The notes below the pieces were generated by a model that worked only from the letters and a program-made list of their open reading frames with translations, did not search any database and was not told the DNA's origin. Of a DNA stretch of 53,066 nt, positions 17,307 through 25,254 are shown one piece after another. A program made the translations under genes and the position numbers. Every line of letters starts with the position of its first letter. The stretch's first letter is position 1. Source of the stretch: Pseudomonas sp. PD9R (lineage in GTDB: Bacteria; Pseudomonadota; Gammaproteobacteria; Pseudomonadales; Pseudomonadaceae); NCBI RefSeq assembly GCF_019200975.1, contig NZ_JAHTMR010000014.1:149528-202593 (forward strand), read 5' to 3'.

Positions 17307-17497
17307 ACCCGGCGCATCACCGAAGATGCGGTTGACCTGGGCATTAACGGCGAATAACTCGTTGTCCGTCGCATAGTTCGCACTTACGCGAATAAACTAT
17401 TGAAAAAATTCGCTATAAGCTTTAAACGAGAAGCTCACTGGCACATTGCTAGCAATCAGTAGGTGAGTATCGCCAGTTTCTGGCTCAGGGAGCGCTG

Positions 17498-20395
17498 ATG
17501 AGTTTTCGTCCATTGACCGACTCCTCGCGGCAATCGAACGATTGCGACGTTGTCGCATCACAACCAAAACGGAATTTGGATACTGTCGGCATGGCCTACG
17601 TTGGCAACGACGACTCGATCGAACAATTGCTGGATTCAGCGCGCAACTGGACCCACTCCACCTCATGGGTGGTCTATCGGGCCGGTGAACAACTGCATTT
17701 GGTCGGGCAGGGCGACCCGCGCGTGCAGTGGCCATCAAGCGTTGCCAATGAAGACTTTGAAGCCTTTTGCCTGACCTGGCGTTTGCACCGCTGGCCGACC
17801 GGCAGAGGCGAAAGTGAGTTGGGCTGGCTGCTCGCGCCCATCGACGATGCGGGGGAACCGGCGCTCGCCGAGTTTGCCCGGCGCGTGGGCATTGAGGTGC
17901 AGACCAATACCCTTGCCCGTGCGCAGATTACGCAGCGTGTGCTGTATGAAATTACCTACCTGGCCAGCTCGACCCGCGACCGCTCAGTGTTTCTGGTGGG
18001 GGTGCACCAACTACTGGCCAGCCTGATCGACGCCGAGAACTTCTATCTCGCGCTGTATGACCCGCACAGCGGCAAGATTGACTACCCGTATTACGTCGAC
18101 ATCATCGACGTTGATGCCGTGGAGTCCCAGCACTACGAATACCTGGACCCTTCGCACTTGTCATTGACCGGCCAGGTACTGACCACGGGTCAGCCGTTGC
18201 TGATCGACGCCGCCGGCATCCTCGCCGCTCAGGCCGAAAACCGTTTCTACTGCGTGGGTGATCGTCCCGAATTCTGGATGGGCGCACCGTTGAAAAATGC
18301 CTCGGATGACGTGTTTGGCATGCTGGCCATGCAGGTCTACGAGGTTTCCCGGACCTACAGCGCTGAAGACCGCGCGCTGTTTCTGGTGGTCGCCCGCCAT
18401 GTGGCGATGGCACTGGACCGGATTCTGCACCGGGAAGACCTGGAAGAGACGGTGATACGTCGCACCCTGGAGCTTTCGGCCGTCAACGATGCCTTGAGGC
18501 AGGAAGTGGCAGACCGCCAGCGCGCCGAACATCTGCAGAGTGCGCTGTTCCAGATTGCTGAACTGTCGAGCCAGCCTGGCGACATGGCTGAGTTGTTTCA
18601 AACCTTGCATGGCATCGTCGGTGATCTGCTGTTCGCGCAGAACTTCTACATCGCACTGTTCGACGACGCGACCGGTGAAGTGACCTTTCCGTATTACGTC
18701 GATGAGCGGCAAACAACTTGCCCGGCCGCTCGACGGGGGCGCATGGGCCTGACCGAGTACGTTATCCGTCAGCGTCGGCCTTGCCTGATTGACGCCGGCG
18801 AGGCTGAGCGATTGTCTGCCGAGGGTGAAATCGAAATTGCCCATGAGTCAGTTCGATCCTACTCCTGGCTGGGCATTCCATTGTTCGATGGCGATGTGGT
18901 GCGTGGCGTGCTGGCGGTGCAAACCTATACCCCGCAAGTGCGCTATACCCTGCGTGATCAGGAACTGCTGACGTTCGTGTCGCGGCACATTGACACCGCG
19001 TTGTCGCGACGTACGGCCGCCGAAGCAATCCATGCCGCCAACCTCAAGCTCGAAGCCCGGGTGCAGAACCGCACCCGCGAACTCGATCACGCCAATGCCA
19101 AGTTGCAACACGAAAACTCCCACGATGCACTGACAGGGCTGCCGAATCGGACCTACTTGCAACAGCGCCTGAATCTGGCTTGGGCACGGTTCGGCAGCGA
19201 AGGCGGGCACCTGGCGGTGATGTTCATCGATCTCGACCGTTTCAAAATGGTCAACGACAGCCTCGGCCACCATTTTGGAGACCTGCTGTTGATGCAGGCT
19301 GCCCATCGCTTACGCGGTTGTCTGCGTGACACCGACATGCTGGCGCGCCTTGGAGGCGATGAGTTTTCGGTGCTCGCTCCCGAAGCGCCGCTGGACGTGC
19401 TGATCGAAATCGCCGAACGAATCCTGGTGGCGTTTGACTTGCCGTTTGTCATCAACGGCTACGAAGTTTTTTCGTCCTGCAGTATCGGTATTGTCAGCGC
19501 CGACAGTCAGTTCCATCACGAGCCAGCCGACTTGCTGCGCGATGCCGATGCGGCGATGTACCGGGTCAAGAGTGCCGGGCGCGACAGTTACGCCGTGTTC
19601 AACCAGGAAGTGCGCCGTGAAGTCTCGGACCAGGTAGAGCGTGAAGGCGCCTTGCGCAACGCGCTCAAGCGTACCGACGAACTGCTGCCCTATTTCCAGC
19701 CGATTGTCAGCGTCGAAAGCGGCGAACTGTTGGCTCTCGAAGCGCTGATCCGCTGGCATCAGCCGGGTGGCCGGGTGATCGCGCCGGGCGAATTTTTGCC
19801 CGATGTCGAAGGTTTACGCCTGATCGGTCGCCTGGACTTGTACATGCTGACCAGCGTTGCAGTGATTCTCGCGCAACCCCAGCACGCCAATTGGCCGCCG
19901 GTGCATGTCAATTGCTCCAGCTACAGCATGACGCGTCCGGACTTCGCCAGTGACGTGCTTGCATTGTTGGAGCGGCACGGGGTCTCGCCGTCGCGGATCT
20001 GCCTGGAGTTGACCGAAGGTGCATTGGTGGCGGAACCGGCGATTGCCCGACGGACCATGCAGCAATTGGCTGACAACGGCATGTCGGTGGTGCTCGATGA
20101 TTTCGGTGCAGGGTTTTCGTCCCTGAGCTACGTGCATCAATACCGTTTCAGCGGCTTGAAGATCGACAAGTCGTTCATCCTCGAACTGACCACCAGTACC
20201 CGCAGCCGCGCGATCGTCCGAGCGATAGTGCGGATGGCCGAATCGCTGGACCTGAGCGTGGTGGCCGAAGGTGTCGAGGACGAAGCGACGCTGGATTTGC
20301 TCCGTGAAATCGGCGCAGGGCAGGCCCAAGGTTATTATTTTGCCAAGCCGATGGGGTTGGAAGCCTTGTTGGCGAGTTCGCTGTTCGGTCGCTAA
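17498..20395 (+). CDS. GAF-GAF-GGDEF-EAL cyclic-di-GMP protein
   Basis: In this 965-residue cytoplasmic protein, two GAF-like sensor domains (about residues 150-310 and 360-500) share the phrases FYLALYDPHSGKIDYPYYVD and FYIALFDDATGEVTFPYYVD. A helical linker follows, then a GGDEF domain with HDALTGLPNRT (about 541) and an intact GGDEF (about 619) preceded by an RDTD inhibitory site, then an EAL domain from about 735 with EAL (748), ELTEG, DDFGAGFSSLSY, KIDKSF and VVAEGVED. Both catalytic sites look functional, so it may make and break c-di-GMP under control of the GAF ligand. GGGAG precedes the ATG; an internal ATG at 17591 is possible. Confidence 0.9.
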   Translation: MSFRPLTDSSRQSNDCDVVASQPKRNLDTVGMAYVGNDDSIEQLLDSARNWTHSTSWVVYRAGEQLHLVGQGDPRVQWPSSVANEDFEAFCLTWRLHRWPTGRGESELGWLLAPIDDAGEPALAEFARRVGIEVQTNTLARAQITQRVLYEITYLASSTRDRSVFLVGVHQLLASLIDAENFYLALYDPHSGKIDYPYYVDIIDVDAVESQHYEYLDPSHLSLTGQVLTTGQPLLIDAAGILAAQAENRFYCVGDRPEFWMGAPLKNASDDVFGMLAMQVYEVSRTYSAEDRALFLVVARHVAMALDRILHREDLEETVIRRTLELSAVNDALRQEVADRQRAEHLQSALFQIAELSSQPGDMAELFQTLHGIVGDLLFAQNFYIALFDDATGEVTFPYYVDERQTTCPAARRGRMGLTEYVIRQRRPCLIDAGEAERLSAEGEIEIAHESVRSYSWLGIPLFDGDVVRGVLAVQTYTPQVRYTLRDQELLTFVSRHIDTALSRRTAAEAIHAANLKLEARVQNRTRELDHANAKLQHENSHDALTGLPNRTYLQQRLNLAWARFGSEGGHLAVMFIDLDRFKMVNDSLGHHFGDLLLMQAAHRLRGCLRDTDMLARLGGDEFSVLAPEAPLDVLIEIAERILVAFDLPFVINGYEVFSSCSIGIVSADSQFHHEPADLLRDADAAMYRVKSAGRDSYAVFNQEVRREVSDQVEREGALRNALKRTDELLPYFQPIVSVESGELLALEALIRWHQPGGRVIAPGEFLPDVEGLRLIGRLDLYMLTSVAVILAQPQHANWPPVHVNCSSYSMTRPDFASDVLALLERHGVSPSRICLELTEGALVAEPAIARRTMQQLADNGMSVVLDDFGAGFSSLSYVHQYRFSGLKIDKSFILELTTSTRSRAIVRAIVRMAESLDLSVVAEGVEDEATLDLLREIGAGQAQGYYFAKPMGLEALLASSLFGR

Positions 20396-20492
20396 GGGCG
20401 GATGATCAGTGGCGCAATTGCGCTTTTCCCAGGCAAGTAGTACTGAAGTGGCGGGGTGCGGAGCAGCACACGACTGAATAGCAACTGCCCAT

Positions 20493-20593
20493 TGTGGGAG
20501 CGAGCCCGCTCGCGATGGACGTTAATGATGACGCGTAGTCCCTGGATAAGCGCGGCGCACTTGAGAACATCGCGAGCAGGCTCGCTCCTACAG
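20493..20593. repeat. REP pair, GAGC-type (inverted)
   Basis: TGTGGGAGCGAGCCCGCTCG at the left and its inverted relative ending GCTCGCTCCTACA at the right enclose about 60 unrelated bases. This is the common fluorescens-group REP doublet, with each arm also a small hairpin (CGAGCCCGCTCG). It lies between the GGDEF-EAL gene and the repeat-protein gene. Confidence 0.85.
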
Positions 20594-20634
20594 GGAATGG
20601 GCTGAGATCAGCCAAGTTCGCGCTCTTGAGCACG

Positions 20635-20665
20635 AAAAAGCCCGGCTGATCAGGCCGGGCTTTTT
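20635..20665. terminator. Bidirectional intrinsic terminator
   Basis: AAAAAGCCCGGC, a 7-base loop, GCCGGGCTTTTT: a perfect 12-bp stem with an A-run on one side and a T-run on the other. It ends transcripts from the GGDEF-EAL gene (rightward) and from the repeat-protein gene (leftward). Confidence 0.9.
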
Positions 20666-20690
20666 GGGGGTTTGCGCTGTGGCGATGTAT

Positions 20691-21092
20691 TTAGGCGACG
20701 GTGTTGCCTTGCAGGCGGTCGGAGCCATCGGCGGCGACGGTGTTGCCTTGCAGGCGGTCGGAGCCATCGGCGGCGACGGTGTTGCCTTGCAGACGGTCGG
20801 AGCCATCAGCGGCGACGGTGTTGCCTTGCAGACGGTCGGAGCCATCAGCGGCGACGGTGTTGCCTTGCAGACGATCAGAACCATCGGCGGCGACGCGGTT
20901 TTCGATCAGGCGGTCGGAGCCACCTTCAGCTACACGATTCTGGATCAGGCGATCCGAACCACCTTCAGCTACGCGACTTTCAATCAGACGATCCGAACCG
21001 CCTTCAGCGACGACAGGCTGAGCAGAGGTGGCGGCGAAAGCGTTCACTGCGAAGATCGAGAAAGCGATGCTGAGGATGGTTTGGCGTTTCAT
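20691..21092 (-). CDS. Secreted protein made of eight 13-residue repeats
   Basis: This 133-residue protein has a signal peptide (MKRQTILSIAFS..., cleavage near AFA-A) followed by eight tandem 13-residue units. Three read VAEGGSDRLIxxR (with ES, QN or EN) and five read VAADGSDRLQGNT. At DNA level the last five form a 39-bp minisatellite with few changes. Short Pseudomonas proteins with VAEGG(S/A)DRL units exist and are sometimes labelled phage infection protein; I cannot vouch for that label. The conserved GSDRL core in a periplasmic or secreted product suggests a repetitive beta or calcium-like surface, but no function is known. CGGAG precedes the ATG. A paralogue starts at the left edge of the window. 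Confidence 0.8.
   Translation of the reverse strand: MKRQTILSIAFSIFAVNAFAATSAQPVVAEGGSDRLIESRVAEGGSDRLIQNRVAEGGSDRLIENRVAADGSDRLQGNTVAADGSDRLQGNTVAADGSDRLQGNTVAADGSDRLQGNTVAADGSDRLQGNTVA
20696..20895. repeat. 39-bp minisatellite inside the repeat-protein gene
   Basis: Five copies of a 39-bp unit (GTGTTGCCTTGCAGRCGGTC then GGAGCCATCRGCGGCGACG on the plus strand) start at 20701, 20740, 20779 and 20818, with a last, more diverged copy from 20857. Units 1-2 match each other and units 3-4 match each other, which suggests stepwise duplication and likely length variation between strains. Further left-over units of the same length continue to about 21010 with more changes. Confidence 0.9.
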
Positions 21093-21200
21093 GATCGTGT
21101 GCTCCGGGGTGTTATTGGTTGGTATGGAGCTGATGTTACGCCGTGGATTTTTTATGAGAACTTCATTGACGTGATGGTGAACATCGACGGCATTGATAGG
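21031..21200. repeat. 170-bp perfect direct repeat, right copy (left copy 2-171)
   Basis: Identical to 2-171, as read by eye. It covers codons 1-20 or so, the leader and about 108 bases upstream of the repeat-protein gene. Sequences beyond both ends differ. The conserved upstream part implies that both paralogues share a promoter. Confidence 0.9.
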
Positions 21201-21380
21201 CCGCGCGGAATGCCTCTGGTGAACGTGATGATGTATCGCCGCGTTGGTAATCGGATTGTGCCGGAGCATTGATTACATTGCGGATCAACTGTAATGCGCG
21301 GCCGCCTCATTATCGGCAGTGTCGATCCCAAATAGAGTTAGCCTGACGATATTGTCCACTGCATCGCTAAGGTATCTTTC

Positions 21381-21875
21381 ATGATTCAGAACATTCTCAA
21401 AACGGCTTCTATGGCGGCACTTCTTGTCGCAAGTGCAGCAGCGCCGTTTGTCCAGGCACAACCATTGCCACTGGATAAAGTCGGCGCCATACATAATGAA
21501 GATGTGGAATGGCGCAGCTTTCCGGCTTTTCCGAAAGAAGTGAAACTGGCTGTTATCGCTGGCGATCCCAGCAAGCCGGCTCCCTACGTCGTGAGAGTCA
21601 AAGTACCGAATGGCACAAAGTTAATGCCCCACACGCATCCTGAAAGCCGCATATATACCGTCATGTCCGGTGTGTTCTACATCGGGTTCGGTACTGTTTT
21701 TGATGAAACCAAACTGGTGGCCTATGGGCCTGGTAGCGTGGTGATACTCCCGGCTAATACGCCTCACTTCCACTGGGCTAAATCAGGAGAGTACATCTCG
21801 CAGGTTTACGGAGTGGGGCCGCTGGGGCTTGAGTATATTGATAGTCATGATGATCCTCGGAATGCGTCGAAGTGA
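21381..21875 (+). CDS. Exported cupin-fold protein
   Basis: This 164-residue protein has a signal peptide ending VQA-Q (about residue 26) and then one cupin barrel. Motif 1 is PHTHPESRIYTVMSGVFYIGFG (two His and a Glu-like residue for metal) and motif 2 is GPGSVVILPANTPHFHW. It is a periplasmic single-domain cupin of the kind found with oxygenases, isomerases or binding proteins; the reaction is unknown. There is no partner on the same strand, and its stop is followed by a REP pair. Confidence 0.85.
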   Translation: MIQNILKTASMAALLVASAAAPFVQAQPLPLDKVGAIHNEDVEWRSFPAFPKEVKLAVIAGDPSKPAPYVVRVKVPNGTKLMPHTHPESRIYTVMSGVFYIGFGTVFDETKLVAYGPGSVVILPANTPHFHWAKSGEYISQVYGVGPLGLEYIDSHDDPRNASK

Positions 21876-22242
21876 GAAAAGGCTAAGCGAACGCTGATCC
21901 TTGTAGAAGCGAGCCTGCTCGCGATGACGGTTTAACATTCGCGATCAATGTTGATTGACCCGCCGCTATCGCGAGTAAGCTCGCTCCCACAGGTTTTGCA
22001 CCCTAAGTGATCGACATCAGGTCACCAAACCTGAATCGCCATCTTGGCGACGGGTTGACTACAAGCCGCATGAAATCCGCGCGACAGGGAACGACTTCCG
22101 AGCTTTATGCAGGACCTCTGATAAGAAAGCCTCGGACCTTTCACGTCTCTTTACTGGAAATCTAAACACAGACCTGAGATGTTCATCGCCCGGTCGTTTT
22201 TACCCACCAAAGCTATCCTTAACCAGCCCTCCCGCCGTCGAG
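21876..22242. other. Intergenic stretch between the cupin and MATE genes
   Basis: It holds the REP pair at 21901-21993 and about 250 further bases with no clear gene, strong palindrome or riboswitch-like structure that I can support. The promoter of the MATE gene should be in the last 100 bases. Confidence 0.5.
21901..21993. repeat. REP pair, GAGC-type (inverted)
   Basis: Left arm TTGTAGAAGCGAGCCTGCTC and right arm ending GTAAGCTCGCTCCCACAGG are in inverted orientation, about 50 bases apart. Same family as 20493-20593. Confidence 0.85.
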
Positions 22243-23619
22243 ATGGACCTCCAGCCAATGCAAACCCCCACCAAGCCCCCACGCCCGCTCTGGAAAACCT
22301 ACCTGCTTTTCCTCGCCCCGATGGTCCTGTCGAATTTCCTGCAATCCATGTCCGGCACGGTCAACAGCATCTACATCGGCCAGATGCTCGGCACTCAGGC
22401 CCTGGCGGCAGTGTCGGGCATGTTCCCTATCGTGTTTTTCTTCATCGCCCTGGTGATTGGCCTCGGCGCTGGCGCTGGCGTATTGATCGGTCAGGCCTGG
22501 GGTGCACGCGAGACGCATTTGGTGAAAGCCATTGCCGGGGCGACGTTGTTGTTGGGGGTGTTTATCGGGTTGATAGCAGCGGTATTAGGCAGTGTGTTTG
22601 CGCGGTCGGCGTTGGTGGGTTTGGGGACGCCGGGGGATGTGTTGGACGATGCGGTGGCGTATGCGCATGTGATGCTGTGGATCATGCCGTCGCTGTTGGT
22701 GTTTGTGTTGTTCACGCAGTTGCTGCGCGGGGTGAGTGATACGGTTTCCCCGTTGTTGGCATTGGTGGTGTCGACCGTTATCGGCCTGGTGCTGACGCCG
22801 GCGTTGATCCGTGGGTGGCTCGGGTTGCCGACGATGGGGATTCAGAGTGCGGCGTTTGCCGGATTGGCGGGGAACCTTGCGGCGATGGGATGGCTGGCGT
22901 GGCGCTTGATTCGCAAGGGGCATCCGTTGGCACCGGACCGCGAGTTTTTTGCGGCGATGAAGCTGGACATGGCGATACTGGGCAAGGTGTTGCGCATCGG
23001 TTTGCCCACCGGGTTGCAGATGGTCGTGTTGTCGCTGTCGGAGTTGGTGATTCTGGCGCTGGTGAACCAGCACGGTTCCCAGGCGACGGCGGCGTATGGC
23101 GCGGTGACGCAGATCGTCAATTACGTGCAATTTCCGGCACTGTCGATTGCGATTACGGCGTCGATCCTCGGTGCCCAGGCGATTGGGGCAGGGCGCATTG
23201 AGCGCATCGGGCCGATCCTGCGCACGGGGCTGATGATCAACGTGTGCCTGACCGGTGGTTTGGTGGTGCTGGGTTATTTGCTGTCGCCCTGGTTGCTGGG
23301 TCTGTTCCTGACTGAGGACGCGACGCGGACCATGGCCGAGCATCTGTTGCACATCATGCTCTGGAGTCTTCTGGTGTTCGGCTTCCAGGCCATTATCGGC
23401 GGCATCATGCGTGCCAGCGGCACGGTGATGGTGCCGGTGGCGATTTCGGTTGTGTGCGTGGTGGGCGTGCAGTTACCGGCCGCGTATCTGCTGGATGCGC
23501 GGTTTGGGTTGCAAGGGGTGTGGATGGCGTTTCCGCTGGCGTATCTGGGGATGCTGGCCTTGCAGACGCTGTATTACAAAGTGGTTTGGCAGCATCAGAA
23601 GATTGAGCGGTTGGTTTAG
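22243..23619 (+). CDS. MATE-family multidrug efflux protein
   Basis: This 458-residue membrane protein has about twelve helices in two similar halves. The first begins with APMVLSNFLQSMSGTVNSIYIGQMLG and the second with IGLPTGLQMVVLSLSELVILALVN, the paired pattern of MATE transporters that exchange Na+ or H+ for cationic drugs. The start is uncertain: ATG 22243 or ATG 22258 (MQTPTKPP), with no strong ribosome binding site before either. Transcribed alone. The middle of the gene (about 22540-22750) is unusually rich in G/T third positions, but the frame stays intact. Confidence 0.88.
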   Translation: MDLQPMQTPTKPPRPLWKTYLLFLAPMVLSNFLQSMSGTVNSIYIGQMLGTQALAAVSGMFPIVFFFIALVIGLGAGAGVLIGQAWGARETHLVKAIAGATLLLGVFIGLIAAVLGSVFARSALVGLGTPGDVLDDAVAYAHVMLWIMPSLLVFVLFTQLLRGVSDTVSPLLALVVSTVIGLVLTPALIRGWLGLPTMGIQSAAFAGLAGNLAAMGWLAWRLIRKGHPLAPDREFFAAMKLDMAILGKVLRIGLPTGLQMVVLSLSELVILALVNQHGSQATAAYGAVTQIVNYVQFPALSIAITASILGAQAIGAGRIERIGPILRTGLMINVCLTGGLVVLGYLLSPWLLGLFLTEDATRTMAEHLLHIMLWSLLVFGFQAIIGGIMRASGTVMVPVAISVVCVVGVQLPAAYLLDARFGLQGVWMAFPLAYLGMLALQTLYYKVVWQHQKIERLV

Positions 23620-23730
23620 GGGGAAGGTCAAAAGATCGTCCGCACGCGGCCCGAGCCTGCGGCAACTCCAACATGGAGTATCGTTGGTTTGGGGGCACCG
23701 GCAGGCGTGATCGTCTGAGGAGGTTTTCAA

Positions 23731-24402
23731 ATGACCCAGCCAACCATCCTGCAAGACCGCGCCGCTGCCGGGCGGCGACTTGTGGAACCCTTACTGCTAT
23801 ACGCCCACCGTGCCGATGTCATCGTTCTCGCCTTGCCCCGTGGCGGGGTGCCGGTGGCGTACGAAGTGGCCACGGCGCTGGATGTTCGCCTCGACCTGAT
23901 GCTGGTGCGCAAGCTCGGCGTGCCGTCGCACCAGGAGTTCGCCATGGGCGCGATTGCCAGCGGCGGCATACAAGTACTCAATCAAGACGCGTTGCGAGCA
24001 CATCCGATTGACAAGGCTGCGTTCGATGCCGTGGTTGCCCGGGAAACTCGTGAGTTACTGCGCCGTGAGCAGGTTTATCGGGGGAGCCGTGCGCCGTTGC
24101 AGCTCAAGGATCAGGTGGTGATCCTGATCGACGACGGACTGGCGACGGGCGCCTCGATGTTGGCGGCGATCCATGCCACGCGGGTGCACGCACCGTCGCG
24201 CATCGTCGTCGCCGTGCCGGTGGCGCCGATTGAAACAGCCGAGGCGTTGCGCAGCGAAGTCGATGAGCTGGTCTGCCCGTTGATTCCCGATTGGATGATG
24301 TCGATCGGTTATTGGTACGTGGATTTTTCCCAGACGTCGGATGAAGAGGTCATTCGGCTGTTGCAGCGGGCGTGGCGCAAAGAGGAGGGCATTGTCAGAT
24401 AG
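23731..24402 (+). CDS. Phosphoribosyltransferase-family protein
   Basis: This 223-residue protein has the PRPP-binding loop VVILIDDGLATGASM (about residues 130-144) and an upstream VIVLALPRGGVPVAYEVA. It belongs to the stand-alone PRTase group that often neighbours hydrolases or erythromycin-esterase-like genes; its base substrate is not known. TGAGGAGG lies 8 bases before the ATG. A REP pair follows the stop. Confidence 0.85.
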   Translation: MTQPTILQDRAAAGRRLVEPLLLYAHRADVIVLALPRGGVPVAYEVATALDVRLDLMLVRKLGVPSHQEFAMGAIASGGIQVLNQDALRAHPIDKAAFDAVVARETRELLRREQVYRGSRAPLQLKDQVVILIDDGLATGASMLAAIHATRVHAPSRIVVAVPVAPIETAEALRSEVDELVCPLIPDWMMSIGYWYVDFSQTSDEEVIRLLQRAWRKEEGIVR

Positions 24403-24423
24403 ATTTTCTCTGAAGAATCAACG

Positions 24424-24501
24424 TCAAAAGATCGCAGCCTGCGGCAGCTCCTACAGAAAACGCGTTCAATGTAGGAGCTGTTGCAGGCTGCGATCTTTTG
24501 A
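24424..24501. repeat. REP pair, GATC-type (inverted)
   Basis: The left arm TCAAAAGATCGCAGCCTGCG runs on to GCAGCTCCTACA; the right arm is TGTAGGAGCTGTTGCAGGCT running on to GCGATCTTTTGA. The two arms can fold into one long hairpin with a small loop after the phosphoribosyltransferase gene. Confidence 0.9.
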
Positions 24502-24648
24502 TCTTAAGCGTTACCCGCCCCGTGACAGCTGGTCGCAAGAACGCGCAGCAAGTGGAATAAACGGCCGTTCTTTGCTTTAGTCCACCTACTGTCGGCTTAA
24601 GTGCGCTCGCCCCCTCAACCCATGAGGGAACCCGGCCCGGAGTGTTCC

Positions 24649-25218
24649 ATGAACCCTCGATTCCCGCGTTTCATCGTATTGGCCAGCGCGCTGGTGTGCA
24701 GTGTTTTGCCAAGCGCCTATGCGGTCGAATACACCGACGTAAACCCCACGGCCAGCACCATCAGCTTTACCTACGGCCAGATGGGATCGAGGATGTATGG
24801 CACGTTCAGCAAGTTCGAGGGCCATCTCGACTTCGACACCGCCAGCCCCGAAGCCGCCCACGCCAAATTGACCATCAACCTCGACAGCATCGACGCCGGC
24901 AGCAGTGACGCCAACAGCGAACTGCAAAAGCCTGCATGGTTCGATACAACGACTTATCCGCAGGCGACATTCGAGTCGACCGAGGTAAAAAACCTCGGCA
25001 ACAACCGCTACTTGATTACCGGTCGTTTGACGCTCAGGGGCTTGACGAGGGTCGTGACGGTGCCGGTGCTGTTAAAGGCGGAAAATACCATTGGCATATT
25101 CGATGGCGAGTTAACGCTCAAGCGCGACGACTTCAAAATAGGTGAAGGCGAATGGGCCGACACGGTTGTGTCCAACGAGATCAATATTCGCTTTCGAATG
25201 GTTGCGCCGCAGCGGTAG
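24649..25218 (+). CDS. YceI-family periplasmic protein
   Basis: This 189-residue protein has a signal peptide ending AYA-V. It then has the YceI beta-barrel pattern: ASTISFTYGQMG, GTFSKFEGHLDFDT, AKLTINLDSIDAGSSD and ITGRLTLRGLTR, which in relatives binds an isoprenoid lipid. GGAG precedes the ATG at 24649. The DUF2235 gene starts 36 bases after the stop, so they may share a transcript. Confidence 0.88.
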   Translation: MNPRFPRFIVLASALVCSVLPSAYAVEYTDVNPTASTISFTYGQMGSRMYGTFSKFEGHLDFDTASPEAAHAKLTINLDSIDAGSSDANSELQKPAWFDTTTYPQATFESTEVKNLGNNRYLITGRLTLRGLTRVVTVPVLLKAENTIGIFDGELTLKRDDFKIGEGEWADTVVSNEINIRFRMVAPQR

Positions 25219-25254
25219 GGGTTGTGCATTTGTGGACATTCAAGGGAGAAGACC

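Noticed and set aside
20696..20895. Possible CRISPR array
   Set aside because: The 39-bp units are contiguous, have no unique spacers and encode protein repeats.
1..21200. 21-kb composite transposon bounded by the 170-bp direct repeats
   Set aside because: No transposase, terminal inverted repeats or target-site duplication. The repeats are parts of two paralogous genes.
20664..21272. Plus-strand frames across the 39-bp repeats
   Set aside because: A 39-bp repeat keeps all frames open in both strands. The minus-strand frame has the signal peptide, ribosome binding site and conserved units.
22540..22760. Foreign insert inside the MATE gene, because of its odd G/T-rich codons
   Set aside because: The frame and membrane-helix pattern run through it unbroken, so it is better read as local codon drift.
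24410..24510. Riboswitch or sRNA hairpin after the phosphoribosyltransferase gene
   Set aside because: The same arms recur at many places in the window; it is a REP pair.
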